Positions 24,625 to 33,076 of a stretch of 37,235 nt of DNA are shown in pieces. Each line of letters opens with the position of its first letter. Within the stretch, counting starts at the first letter, position 1. The notes beneath the pieces are model-generated. The model was not told the DNA's origin. It made no database searches and was given only the letters and a program-made list of their open reading frames with translations. Position numbers and translations under genes: made by a program. This DNA comes from Ignavibacteriota bacterium (lineage in GTDB: Bacteria > Bacteroidota > Ignavibacteria > Kapaibacteriales > UBA2268): assembly GCA_020437395.1 (NCBI GenBank), contig JAGQWJ010000001.1, positions 1-37,235 on the forward strand, read 5' to 3'.

Positions 24625-25869
24625 CTATATAATTTGTTTCCCATTTATCCACGTTTGCTCAACGTGATTAATACCAAAATGATAAAAAATATCAATATAA
24701 TTATTGCAATTACAAACAATAAAATCAGCTTTTTTCCCTACTTCTAAACTACCAACTTCGTGAGATTTCCTAATTGAGTAAGCACCATTGATTGTGGCTG
24801 CACTTATTGCTTCCTCAGCCGTCATACCCATATTAATAACTGACAAAGACATAATTGTTTGCATATTCTCTGTGAAGCATGACCCTGGATTACAATCAGT
24901 TGCAATAGCTGTAATTACCCCAGAATCAATCAATTTACGAGCTGGTGCATAGGGCATTTTGATAAAGTAAGCTGTTCCAGGCAACAATCCTGCAACTGTT
25001 CCAGATTTTTTCAGATTTGCGATTCCTTCATCGGAAACGAACAGTAGATGGTCTGCAGAAATAGCACCAGCATTTGCAGCCATAGTAGCCGCACCTACGT
25101 CCGCTAACTCATCACAATGTGCTTTGGGCAGCAATCCATATTCCTTTCCTGCTTCCAATACTTTTGTACCTTCCTCAGTCGTATAATATCCTTTGTCAAC
25201 AAATACATCGTTAAATTCAGCAAGTTTATTTTCTGCAACAAGAGGCAACATTTCGTTAATAATTTGATCAATATATGTTTTTCGATTTCCTTTTGATTCC
25301 TTAGGAAAATCATGTGCCCCCATGAAAGTAGGTGTAATTCTCAAAGGCAAAGTTTCTTTTAATTTTTTAATAGCTTCTAATTGTTTTATTTCGCCTTCAA
25401 CTGTTAAGCTGTAGCCAGACTTCACTTCCAAAGAAGTAGTACCATACTTCGCAGCCGACAAAGCTAAACCACGACCAACTTCGGCTAACTCATCTACACT
25501 TGCATTTCTAGTCGCATTTACTGTTGTCTGTATTCCCCCACCAGCTTCTGCAATTTCAGCATAGGTGGCTCCGCGAAGGCGTTGCCCAAATTCTGCACTT
25601 CTGTTCCCTCCGAAGACAATATGAGTGTGAGAATCAACTAACCCTGGAAGTACTGTTTTCCCTTTCAAATCTATTTCTTGATCTATATTATAACGAGATA
25701 TGATATCACCCAAATCACTAGTCTCACCTATCCATTCAATAACGTCAGAGACTATCATGGCTCCGTTTTTAATCTCGCCAATATCTTGCATCTGCTCTCC
25801 AATTTTATAGAGAGCACTTTCACTATTCACTGTAACTAACGAACTTATATTTTTTATTATAATAGCCAT
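24625..25869 (-). CDS. hutI: imidazolonepropionase HutI
   Basis: 414 residues of the amidohydrolase family, the third enzyme of histidine degradation (imidazolonepropionate to formiminoglutamate). The metal-binding motif is GLVDSHTHIVFGG (His81, His83), followed by the substrate region FGQRLRGATYAEIAEAGGGI; later landmarks are the His in FMGAHDFP, the His of LPKAHCDELADVGA and the Asp of ATDCNPGS. The length is normal. No hutH, hutU or hutG is seen in the window. It starts on the base after the manC stop and ends 7 bp before the serine hydrolase start. Confidence 0.95.
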   Translation of the reverse strand: MAIIIKNISSLVTVNSESALYKIGEQMQDIGEIKNGAMIVSDVIEWIGETSDLGDIISRYNIDQEIDLKGKTVLPGLVDSHTHIVFGGNRSAEFGQRLRGATYAEIAEAGGGIQTTVNATRNASVDELAEVGRGLALSAAKYGTTSLEVKSGYSLTVEGEIKQLEAIKKLKETLPLRITPTFMGAHDFPKESKGNRKTYIDQIINEMLPLVAENKLAEFNDVFVDKGYYTTEEGTKVLEAGKEYGLLPKAHCDELADVGAATMAANAGAISADHLLFVSDEGIANLKKSGTVAGLLPGTAYFIKMPYAPARKLIDSGVITAIATDCNPGSCFTENMQTIMSLSVINMGMTAEEAISAATINGAYSIRKSHEVGSLEVGKKADFIVCNCNNYIDIFYHFGINHVEQTWINGKQII

Positions 25870-26937
25870 TTACAAATAACCTTCTAAACCATTTTCTTTA
25901 ATTGAATCCACTATTTTCTTTACATTTTGGGCATCTTGTTTCTTACAACTCATTACCGCATCCTCAGTTTGTATTAGTACCGCTTCACTTAGTCCGTAAG
26001 CAGTTGTTAATTTTTCTGAAGAGTTAATAATAATAGAGTCATTACAATCGATTGCAACTACATTACCTTTAATAATATTGCCATGTTCGTCTTTGTTATT
26101 TACTCTATCTAGGGCATCAAAAGCTCCCAAATCATCCCAGTGAAAGTTCGCTTCTGTCACAACTGCTTTTTTTGTCTTTTCCATTAGTGCATAGTCAATC
26201 GAGATACCTGAGAGTGATTCGAAGACATATTTAATGTTGGGATTTGATTCTGTTAATTCTTCTATTTTGTTACCTATTTCTGGAGCATTTAGCCTCATCT
26301 CTTCGATAAATGTATCTAATCTGTAAAAGAACATTCCACTGTTCCATAAGTATTTGCCTGATGATAAATATTGCTCAGCAGTTGCTTCATCTGGTTTTTC
26401 TTTGAAGCTAACTACATCATAAATCCCGATTTCATCATCGTTCAATTTATTGCCTGTTTCTATGTACCCATAACCAGTTTCAGGTCTATCTGGGACTATT
26501 CCTATTGTCGATATAACTCCGTGTTGCTCAACATAATCAAGAGCTTTTGAAATAGTATTACGGAAATTTTCTTCTGGTTCTATTATTTGATCAGCAGTTA
26601 AAACGGCAATCGATTGATTCTTACCATTGTTCTTGTCCATAAGAATACCCGCAGCAAGTGCAAGGCAAGGAGCCGTATTTCTTTTAGCTGGTTCTGCTAT
26701 AATGTTTTCTTTAGGAAGTTGTGGTAATGCATCTTCTATTGGCTTTTTCAGATGCTCACCCGTTATAATATATATGTTGTCATAATCTATCATCGGTGCA
26801 ACTCTATCTATTGCTTCGGCTATCATAACTTTGCCGCTCGAAGTAAGTTCTAACAATTGTTTGGGCTTATTCTTTCGGCTCAATGGCCAAAACCTTTCGC
26901 CAGAACCGCCTGCCATTATTACTACATTTCTAATCAT
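25870..26937 (-). CDS. manC: mannose-1-phosphate guanylyltransferase
   Basis: 355 residues that make GDP-mannose from mannose-1-phosphate and GTP, feeding glycan and exopolysaccharide synthesis. The nucleotidyltransferase signature MAGGSGERFWPLSRKNKPKQ is at residues 8-27. Other landmarks are VLTADQII, GYGYIETG, SFKEKPDEATAEQYLSSGKY and LWNSGMFFYR. It is the monofunctional type without a phosphomannose isomerase domain. Its start overlaps the upstream lipoprotein gene by 8 bp and its stop abuts hutI. Confidence 0.93.
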   Translation of the reverse strand: MIRNVVIMAGGSGERFWPLSRKNKPKQLLELTSSGKVMIAEAIDRVAPMIDYDNIYIITGEHLKKPIEDALPQLPKENIIAEPAKRNTAPCLALAAGILMDKNNGKNQSIAVLTADQIIEPEENFRNTISKALDYVEQHGVISTIGIVPDRPETGYGYIETGNKLNDDEIGIYDVVSFKEKPDEATAEQYLSSGKYLWNSGMFFYRLDTFIEEMRLNAPEIGNKIEELTESNPNIKYVFESLSGISIDYALMEKTKKAVVTEANFHWDDLGAFDALDRVNNKDEHGNIIKGNVVAIDCNDSIIINSSEKLTTAYGLSEAVLIQTEDAVMSCKKQDAQNVKKIVDSIKENGLEGYL

Positions 26938-27586
26938 ATATAATTAAATGTTTTTTATTCTGTAAATCAATCACTAAATCATCTACCATATAACTTAACT
27001 GTCTCTCTAACTGATATAGATTATTGTCGTCTTTATATTTAACGCTCTCACCTTGCCAAGAAACTTGATTATTTTTTACATCAATAATCTTCATGTGCAT
27101 TTGCAAAGCAATATCTAAAACTCTTTGCATTTCCTTGTGAGTTGAGACAGAAGTAGTTGTTTTAGTGCTTTTCTTTGTTGTGTCGTTATTAACGTTTGTT
27201 TGAGTTTCTGTAACCACTTTCGGAATTAATTCATCTCGTAAAATTTCTTCTGACAAAGTTACTAATAAAAAAGCATCATATCCATTTTTATTAAGCACCT
27301 TTCCATAGTAATCCTCAGTCCATTCTTCTATGGGCGGAAACAATATGGAACCTTCTGTAGCAACAATCCCATAGTCACGGAAATTTTCAACAAATATTTC
27401 TTCATAGAACTTACGCTCTGCTAAGGTACGCCCTTCTACCAAAATACAAAACTTCTGATAATTCTTTTCGAAATAGTTGGGATGCGTATAAGAAGTCATT
27501 TTCACTGTCCTGCGAATGCAAGAAGTGAACAACGAAGAAAAGATTATTAATAATATAAAAAGTAAAAGTTTCTTCTTCATAATCAC
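26930..27586 (-). CDS. lipoprotein of unknown function
   Basis: 218 residues with a lipoprotein signal (MKKKLLLFILLIIFSSLFTS then Cys; a start two codons upstream gives MIMKKK). The mature part (FCILVEGRTLAERKFYEEIF, GYDAFLLVTLSEEILRDELI, then a Thr/Ser-rich loop and LDIALQMHMKIIDVKNNQVS) has alternating helices and strands and resembles small lipoproteins related to CsgG/DUF4136-like folds, without certainty. It is first in the operon with manC, overlapping it by 8 bp. Confidence 0.65.
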   Translation of the reverse strand: MIMKKKLLLFILLIIFSSLFTSCIRRTVKMTSYTHPNYFEKNYQKFCILVEGRTLAERKFYEEIFVENFRDYGIVATEGSILFPPIEEWTEDYYGKVLNKNGYDAFLLVTLSEEILRDELIPKVVTETQTNVNNDTTKKSTKTTTSVSTHKEMQRVLDIALQMHMKIIDVKNNQVSWQGESVKYKDDNNLYQLERQLSYMVDDLVIDLQNKKHLIIYD

Positions 27587-27679
27587 TCCAAACTACAATA
27601 ATAAATAAAATGAATTACATACTTAACTTTTATTACATTTATTTCTATTAATTGTTGCGAATTATAAGATAAATCCAAA

Positions 27680-27714
27680 TAAAAAAAAAGAGCTATCCAT
27701 TGTTGGATAGCTCT
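27680..27714 (-). terminator. Rho-independent terminator for the HMA gene
   Basis: On the minus strand GAGCTATCCA and TGGATAGCTC form a perfect 10-bp stem followed by nine or more Ts, about 24 bp past the stop of the gene at 27738. Confidence 0.88.
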
Positions 27715-27737
27715 CATCGAAAAACTTTAGTACAAGT

Positions 27738-28181
27738 TTATTCTTTATCTTTTGCCTTTCCTTTGCAGCAATTATCTTTAGAGCCACAATCCTTAGATGC
27801 GACTTTCTTAGTAGTTGTACTGCATTCTTTATCGCCGACTTTACCTTTAGTTGAACACTCCTTGTCTGAAGTAGAGCATTTTTTGTTAGAAACTTCAGAA
27901 ACATCATATCCCAATTTTGTTACCTTAGTTTTTAAATCTGCAATTGTTATAACTTCAGGGTCATAATCAAAACTTACAGTTTTTGTCTCTACGTCAACGC
28001 TAGTAGTGTTAACTCCGTCAACATCTTTCATGTTCTTTTCTATCTTGTTTTTGCATCCATCACAAGTGATTGATGCTGTAAAAGATGCTTTTTCTGATTT
28101 TGCTTCTGTTTGATTCGGAAGCAAAAAGAATACTGTCATTGCGATTGCTGTTAGAATAAACGGCACTAATACTTTCTTCAT
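27738..28181 (-). CDS. exported heavy-metal-associated (HMA) domain protein with Cys-rich tail
   Basis: 147 residues. The signal peptide or anchor MKKVLVPFILTAIAMTVFFL is followed by one HMA domain (about 33-98) with the metal site CDGC (Cys40, Cys43) and the LGYDV end. HMA domains carry Cu(I), Hg or similar soft metals. The last 48 residues form a Lys/Ser/Thr-rich tail with six cysteines (102, 109, 120, 132, 138, 139), several in a repeated CST unit, as expected of extra metal binding. A GGAG ribosome site precedes the ATG. It may be cotranscribed with the S41-like gene 39 bp upstream and has its own terminator. The metal specificity cannot be read from sequence. Confidence 0.88.
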   Translation of the reverse strand: MKKVLVPFILTAIAMTVFFLLPNQTEAKSEKASFTASITCDGCKNKIEKNMKDVDGVNTTSVDVETKTVSFDYDPEVITIADLKTKVTKLGYDVSEVSNKKCSTSDKECSTKGKVGDKECSTTTKKVASKDCGSKDNCCKGKAKDKE

Positions 28182-28220
28182 ACTAATCTCCTATATTAGT
28201 TAATTATAATTTTTTACAAG

Positions 28221-30938
28221 TTAATAATTTTCTTTCAATATTTCAATAGCTTTTATAACTTTAGGGTCATTTGGATAATTATCTTTTCCCTTTATAGTTA
28301 TATCGGGAATAATTGATTTATATTTTATTTCTGTATCATTTTCGAATGACATTGGATAAATATCGAATGAGAAGTTAAACATTGCAGGTAGTTTTACTTC
28401 ATTCATAGTGTCATAGGAACCTGCAGTCGGCTCACCTATTATTTTACCTATTTTATAATTTTTTACAATCTGAAGTATTGTTTCTGATTTACCTATGCTT
28501 GTCTCATTTGTTAAAAAAACTATATTCCTAGTTAACTCAGACGGTTTTGATTTCACATAACCATTGATTGTCCTCGTTAATGTTTTTGTGCAAGGGGTCA
28601 GATAAGTATCTAACTCCCAATTGAACGATGGAACACTTTGGTCAAGAAAGAATCCCAGGAAATGCTCAGAAAGTAGTGCATCGCCACGCAAATCTATTAT
28701 TAATCCTTTGGCTTTTGTGAAACTTCCCATCAACTCACTCATCTCAAAATCATTTAGTCTTGTTCCGTCTATGTAAAGAGTGTTGCTATCTAACCACTCC
28801 AGTGTATATGGTCTGGCAATCACGACTTCTCTATTAGTCAAATTTCTTGAAATAGGTACTACAATCTTTTCGCCATTTCTTTCAACCAGTATGTCCTCTT
28901 CAGATTTAAAATCACCCGCTGCAAGTTTATAGAATGCCTTCTTTTGTTTCCATATTTTGTTTTCTCCCGGGTATTGTTCTATTTCTTTACTAATGTATTT
29001 ACGAAGTTCAGTGTTACCTATAGATATTACTCTGTCTCCTTTTTCAATCTGCTTATCATAAGATATTACAACCTCTGCGTTATTTTGGCTAAAATTTACG
29101 ATGAAGGGAAGTGTGTAATCTTTCGATTGATTTGTTAGCCACGCTTCTGATCTAATATTACGAGTAATTTTCAGAAATTTATTCAACTCTACTATGAACT
29201 CCTCCACACTATTTGTAGATGTTATCTCTGATATTTTATTCAAAAAGAGCTGATCCCATTCCGTTTCGGTTAAGTTCACATTAGAAAAATAACGTAAATA
29301 GTTCCACATTTCTATGAATACTGCAATTTTAGTTATTCTATCTTCTGCATTCATTGTAATCTTTTGTTCCTGAGGTAAAGTATTCCTAGGTAAAGTAAAA
29401 TTACCATCATCATAAACTGTTAGCGGTAAAGCCAACCATAAACCATCATTTATTTTTCTAACACATATTTCATTTGGTTTAGCAAGAGGAACGTACTTCG
29501 ATTCATCTGTGTAAATCAAAAGAGATTGACCATCGAAGGCTTCGCTACTATTGTCAACTGCAAAAGTATAGCCAGTAGTTAAGACGGAATTCGGAACCCT
29601 CCAATATTCTATATTATTAGTTTGCCATTTCATATCGAATGAATTATTCTTAGGGCTATATTCAGTAACCTTGCCGTTAATATTTGTAGTTAATCTTACA
29701 TTATCAAACCAGCATTTACCTTCACCGAGAAAAACAAGCCCAGTCCTTATTTGTTGTGCGTCCTGTGGTACTTCTATCTCAAATTTATACTCTTCCCATT
29801 TTCCCTTAGTTATTAATTCAGGCATTTTGAAATTTATAGGTTTCTTTGTGGGATCTTCAAAATCAATACGAAACCAAAGTTCAGCATGTGCGTCGCTACC
29901 ATAAGGTTTTACTTTTGCCATTGCAGAAAACTCAATTTTCTTACCTAATAATCTCTTAGCTCCTATAATTTGATATGTAGCAGCTTCTCTTGGCATTCGT
30001 GATTCATAGATATTCAACCGTTTCGTCCCAATATTCAAATCACCGTGTTTGTGATAAATATTATTAGTTACTTTAGCGACTGCAACTCTATCCAAGGCAT
30101 TATCTGGCTTAGATACAAGATGCTTCTTAGCACTTTTCTCATCCTTATATACTCCAGCACTTGGAGCAATTCGAGTTATACGATTCTTTACTATATTCCA
30201 TATATCTTTACTATTAGATATTTCTTTTATACTATGATATAAATAGGTCTCAATTTCTAAATTCTCTATTTCATCAGAAGGATGAAAAAACTTAGTGTCT
30301 CCATAGGCCTTAGCAAAGTCCAGATACCTATTCGCCGTCTCTTTATCTGTTGGTCCAGCAGCCAGAATATCATCTAATTCACCTATCACTTCAACATTAA
30401 TATCATCAATCCAAGCCTTTCCACTCCCCTGTAAAAAAAGTCCAATATTGATAGCGTAAGCATTGGCAGTAATTGTATGTTCGACTGTATATTGTCGCCA
30501 TGTGTTGAAAACAATTGGGTCTTCTTCGTTAGTATTAATAAAGGGGTATTCATTCTGAAAAGTTCTTTCGGAAACATAGAACCCAGCGTGTCCAACACCT
30601 TCTATTTCAGCTCTGATGTGAGCTGAAAATCGAACCGTTTTTCCTATATACTGACTAGCATCAAAACTCTGGACAGCTGTACCGCTTACATTTTCCGTGC
30701 CAGTAGAATCCAAATCCCTCATTAGCACCATACAATATTTGCCCTTGAAAGGTTGAGTAACTGTAGCTTCGGCATAATATCCTTTTTCTTTGGATTCTCC
30801 AGGTAACGTCCATCTGGCTGGCATAGCACCTACGACCGAATTTTCAAAATTCAAATTATATGGTTGGTATGCAGGAGCTGCCTCGAATTGGGAATATGCA
30901 AATGTACAAAAGGATAAAAATAGTATTAAATATTTCAT
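28221..30938 (-). CDS. large exported S41-peptidase-like protein with two carbohydrate-binding-like domains
   Basis: 905 residues from ATG 30938, preferred over 30989 because it gives a signal peptide (MKYLILFLSFCTFAYS). Two jelly-roll modules, about 20-185 (ending GKAWIDDINVEV) and about 290-420 (ending GKCWFDNVRLT), look like carbohydrate-binding domains. Each is followed by a helical segment of the kind that precedes S41 cores (AKAYGDTKFFHPSDEIEN; MWNYLRYFSNVNLTETEWDQ). A PDZ-like region and an S41 fold end the protein, with IGEPTAGSYDTMNEV and YKSIIPDITI. The usual LIIDLRGNGGG is changed to LIIDLRGDALLS, and the SAxE nucleophile motif reads GKSE (Gly816). Activity is therefore doubtful. 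Confidence 0.75.
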   Translation of the reverse strand: MKYLILFLSFCTFAYSQFEAAPAYQPYNLNFENSVVGAMPARWTLPGESKEKGYYAEATVTQPFKGKYCMVLMRDLDSTGTENVSGTAVQSFDASQYIGKTVRFSAHIRAEIEGVGHAGFYVSERTFQNEYPFINTNEEDPIVFNTWRQYTVEHTITANAYAINIGLFLQGSGKAWIDDINVEVIGELDDILAAGPTDKETANRYLDFAKAYGDTKFFHPSDEIENLEIETYLYHSIKEISNSKDIWNIVKNRITRIAPSAGVYKDEKSAKKHLVSKPDNALDRVAVAKVTNNIYHKHGDLNIGTKRLNIYESRMPREAATYQIIGAKRLLGKKIEFSAMAKVKPYGSDAHAELWFRIDFEDPTKKPINFKMPELITKGKWEEYKFEIEVPQDAQQIRTGLVFLGEGKCWFDNVRLTTNINGKVTEYSPKNNSFDMKWQTNNIEYWRVPNSVLTTGYTFAVDNSSEAFDGQSLLIYTDESKYVPLAKPNEICVRKINDGLWLALPLTVYDDGNFTLPRNTLPQEQKITMNAEDRITKIAVFIEMWNYLRYFSNVNLTETEWDQLFLNKISEITSTNSVEEFIVELNKFLKITRNIRSEAWLTNQSKDYTLPFIVNFSQNNAEVVISYDKQIEKGDRVISIGNTELRKYISKEIEQYPGENKIWKQKKAFYKLAAGDFKSEEDILVERNGEKIVVPISRNLTNREVVIARPYTLEWLDSNTLYIDGTRLNDFEMSELMGSFTKAKGLIIDLRGDALLSEHFLGFFLDQSVPSFNWELDTYLTPCTKTLTRTINGYVKSKPSELTRNIVFLTNETSIGKSETILQIVKNYKIGKIIGEPTAGSYDTMNEVKLPAMFNFSFDIYPMSFENDTEIKYKSIIPDITIKGKDNYPNDPKVIKAIEILKENY

Positions 30939-31200
30939 ATTTATCGAATTAGTATTTATAATGACTCGTTTAAACGTAAAACGTCTCAATTGATTGAAAG
31001 TTTGTGCAAATTAAGGATTATTTTTGTGAACAATTAATAATGCCTTCGTAATATAGCAGATTACTTCGTTGAGATTTTTAATAATTTCAACTCGCACAAA
31101 CCTTGTAGTGTCGCTTCGGCAGCTATTAAAAAATTTAACTCTAAAAAATAAAAACTCGATTTGTTCTTTAAAACTCATATATTAGTATAAATTAAGATTA
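30939..31200. other. 262-bp divergent intergenic region, no gene seen
   Basis: It separates the S41-like gene (minus) from yihY (plus) and must hold both promoters. I see no clear hairpin terminator, RNA gene or consensus promoter in it. Confidence 0.5.
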
Positions 31201-32133
31201 ATGTATATGATAAAAAAGATAAGAGAAATAGTTCGTGACCCGAAAGGTTCATTCAAAAAAGCATACCGTTGGTTAGAATTATTTGAAGAACGATTAGATA
31301 GACATCAGACATTTATGATGGCTTCGGGGATTGCATTCAATATTTTGCTTTATCTTTTACCTGTTTTCCTGATTTTAGTACTAATAATCAGAGTTTTTCT
31401 GGGTTCTGATGGTATAGTTGAGGTATTCAGTGGACTTCTTTTCGATTTCTTACCTCCGACACAAGAAACATATTCATTGCTTGAGTCTGTATCAAAAGAA
31501 GTAGAATTGTTAGTTAAATACTCATCTGTATTTGGATTAATTGGTGGTCTATCATTGCTCTGGTTATCTTCGTTGCTTATAAGTGCATTTAGGAGTGCGC
31601 TGAACGAGATATATAATATAAAAAGCCAGTATATTTTTATTCTATATAGATTCAAAGATATGTTGCTAACTTTGGTATTGACAGTTCTTATACTCATCTA
31701 TTCCTATGCCGTACCAATTGTTACATATTTTATTAACTCATTCACACATTTATTACCCGAAATGTTCACCGGCTTTATTTCGAATCTATTACTGACTCTA
31801 TTTTCGTTACTGGTCTCTTTTTTATTGATATATTTTATTTATAGATGGGTACCAAACCAAAGGATACCGCGTAAGCCCAGAGTGTTTGCCACAATATTAA
31901 CTGTAATAATGATAGAACTTTCGAGACATTTATTTGCCTGGTATATTTCTACTGTTACTGATTATGGGAAATTCTATGGAACTTATGCAGTAATAGTATC
32001 CATAGCGATTTGGGTTTACTACTCTTCACTTATAATACTGCTTAGTGCTGAATTAGGCAAATATATCTATGACAACAAATGGGATAGAGAGAACCTAAAA
32101 GAGGAACCATTCGAAGACAGTTTATACCCTTAG
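31201..32133 (+). CDS. yihY: YihY/BrkB-family inner-membrane protein
   Basis: 310 residues with about six membrane spans: GIAFNILLYLLPVFLILVLI, the VFGLIGGLSLLWLSSLLISA segment, LLTLVLTVLILIYSYAVPIV, NLLLTLFSLLVSFLLIYFIY, FATILTVIMIELS and AVIVSIAIWVYYSSLIILLS. The family signature is the early DRHQTFMMASGIAFNILLYL and the late YGTYAVIVSIAIWVYYSS with LLSAELGKY. Members were once called ribonuclease BN in error; the true function is unclear (transport or envelope). The start could also be ATG 31207. Its stop overlaps the stop of the convergent exonuclease gene. Confidence 0.9.
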   Translation: MYMIKKIREIVRDPKGSFKKAYRWLELFEERLDRHQTFMMASGIAFNILLYLLPVFLILVLIIRVFLGSDGIVEVFSGLLFDFLPPTQETYSLLESVSKEVELLVKYSSVFGLIGGLSLLWLSSLLISAFRSALNEIYNIKSQYIFILYRFKDMLLTLVLTVLILIYSYAVPIVTYFINSFTHLLPEMFTGFISNLLLTLFSLLVSFLLIYFIYRWVPNQRIPRKPRVFATILTVIMIELSRHLFAWYISTVTDYGKFYGTYAVIVSIAIWVYYSSLIILLSAELGKYIYDNKWDRENLKEEPFEDSLYP

Positions 32134-32858
32134 AATTTCAGATATTTCTGCCAAACTAAAAACAATTCCCAAGTTGCGTTGATGTCTCTGAGGCAATAAT
32201 CAGAGATAGTTGCAATATCTCCTTTCTTATATAATTTTGTCACCATTGAGCCATCTACTCCTTCACTTTTTGGAGAAGTAATTCCAAAGGCACGAGTATA
32301 AAAATCAAAATTGAATCTTTTTGATGCTGAATATGGAGATGGATTATAGAAACTGAGTTCATCAATCAAATCAGTATGACCTGGATAATTCCATTTAGTG
32401 CCATTCATCAAATTTCTCGATGGTCTAATTTTAAGCAATGCACTGCGTAGCATAAGAAAAGGCACATCGAAACTACGACCATTGAATGAAATTAAAGTGG
32501 CATCATTATACTTTGTTATAACTTTCCAAAAGGCCTCTAATAGCCCCCGCTCCGAGTATAATAGACATTGCTTTCCACTCGGTAGAATCAATTCTGCTCC
32601 TTCTTCGCCCTCGTAATCTGGCAAAGTAGAGAGAGCCGCTTCATTTTTTATTTCAAATTCGCCTTTGTTTCCTTCCATTAACTGAAGACCTATGCATACT
32701 ACTTGTGCCGTAAATGGATAAAGCCCAAGCATAAATTTTTTCTGTTCGATTTCTTCATCTGAAACCGCACCACGAATAAGGTATTCTTGCTGGGATTCGG
32801 AAAATGATTCAAAATCCAAAGATGCAGTTTCGATATCAAACACTATATATCTTTCCAT
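32130..32858 (-). CDS. PolB-like 3'-5' exonuclease (DEDDy, RNase H fold)
   Basis: 242 residues. The exonuclease motifs appear in order: ExoI FDIETA (Asp8, Glu10), ExoII SFNGRSFDVPFL (Asp131) and ExoIII YCLRDINATWELF (Tyr221, Asp225), giving the DEDDy set. This matches predicted 3'-5' exonucleases related to the proofreading domain of DNA polymerase B, which occur as stand-alone proteins in bacteria. It is predicted to be cytoplasmic and to act on DNA or RNA 3' ends. It diverges from the aconitase gene and converges on yihY, with the TAA and TAG stops sharing bases. Confidence 0.88.
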   Translation of the reverse strand: MERYIVFDIETASLDFESFSESQQEYLIRGAVSDEEIEQKKFMLGLYPFTAQVVCIGLQLMEGNKGEFEIKNEAALSTLPDYEGEEGAELILPSGKQCLLYSERGLLEAFWKVITKYNDATLISFNGRSFDVPFLMLRSALLKIRPSRNLMNGTKWNYPGHTDLIDELSFYNPSPYSASKRFNFDFYTRAFGITSPKSEGVDGSMVTKLYKKGDIATISDYCLRDINATWELFLVWQKYLKF

Positions 32859-33076
32859 TTATTCTATTTTTTTTGATTTAGAAGTTATCAATATAGCAAA
32901 TAAAAGTGGAAACTGAACGCTATTTCTGATTTTATCAAAATAGAAATACAATTATGCAAAATTCATCATACTTAATTAAACATTATCCTCCTATTTTTCG
33001 GCAATTATCTTTATATTTTGTAATTTTAGTGTTGTGATAAAAACAAAATTGAATAAATAAACATAGGATTGGAACA

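Noticed and set aside
28944..30242. Plus-strand frames inside the S41-like gene (28944-29138, 29671-29904, 30045-30242)
   Set aside because: They are antisense shadows of a long, well-supported coding sequence.
31201..32133. Ribonuclease BN function for YihY
   Set aside because: The name is historical; the sequence is a multi-span membrane protein with no nuclease motif.
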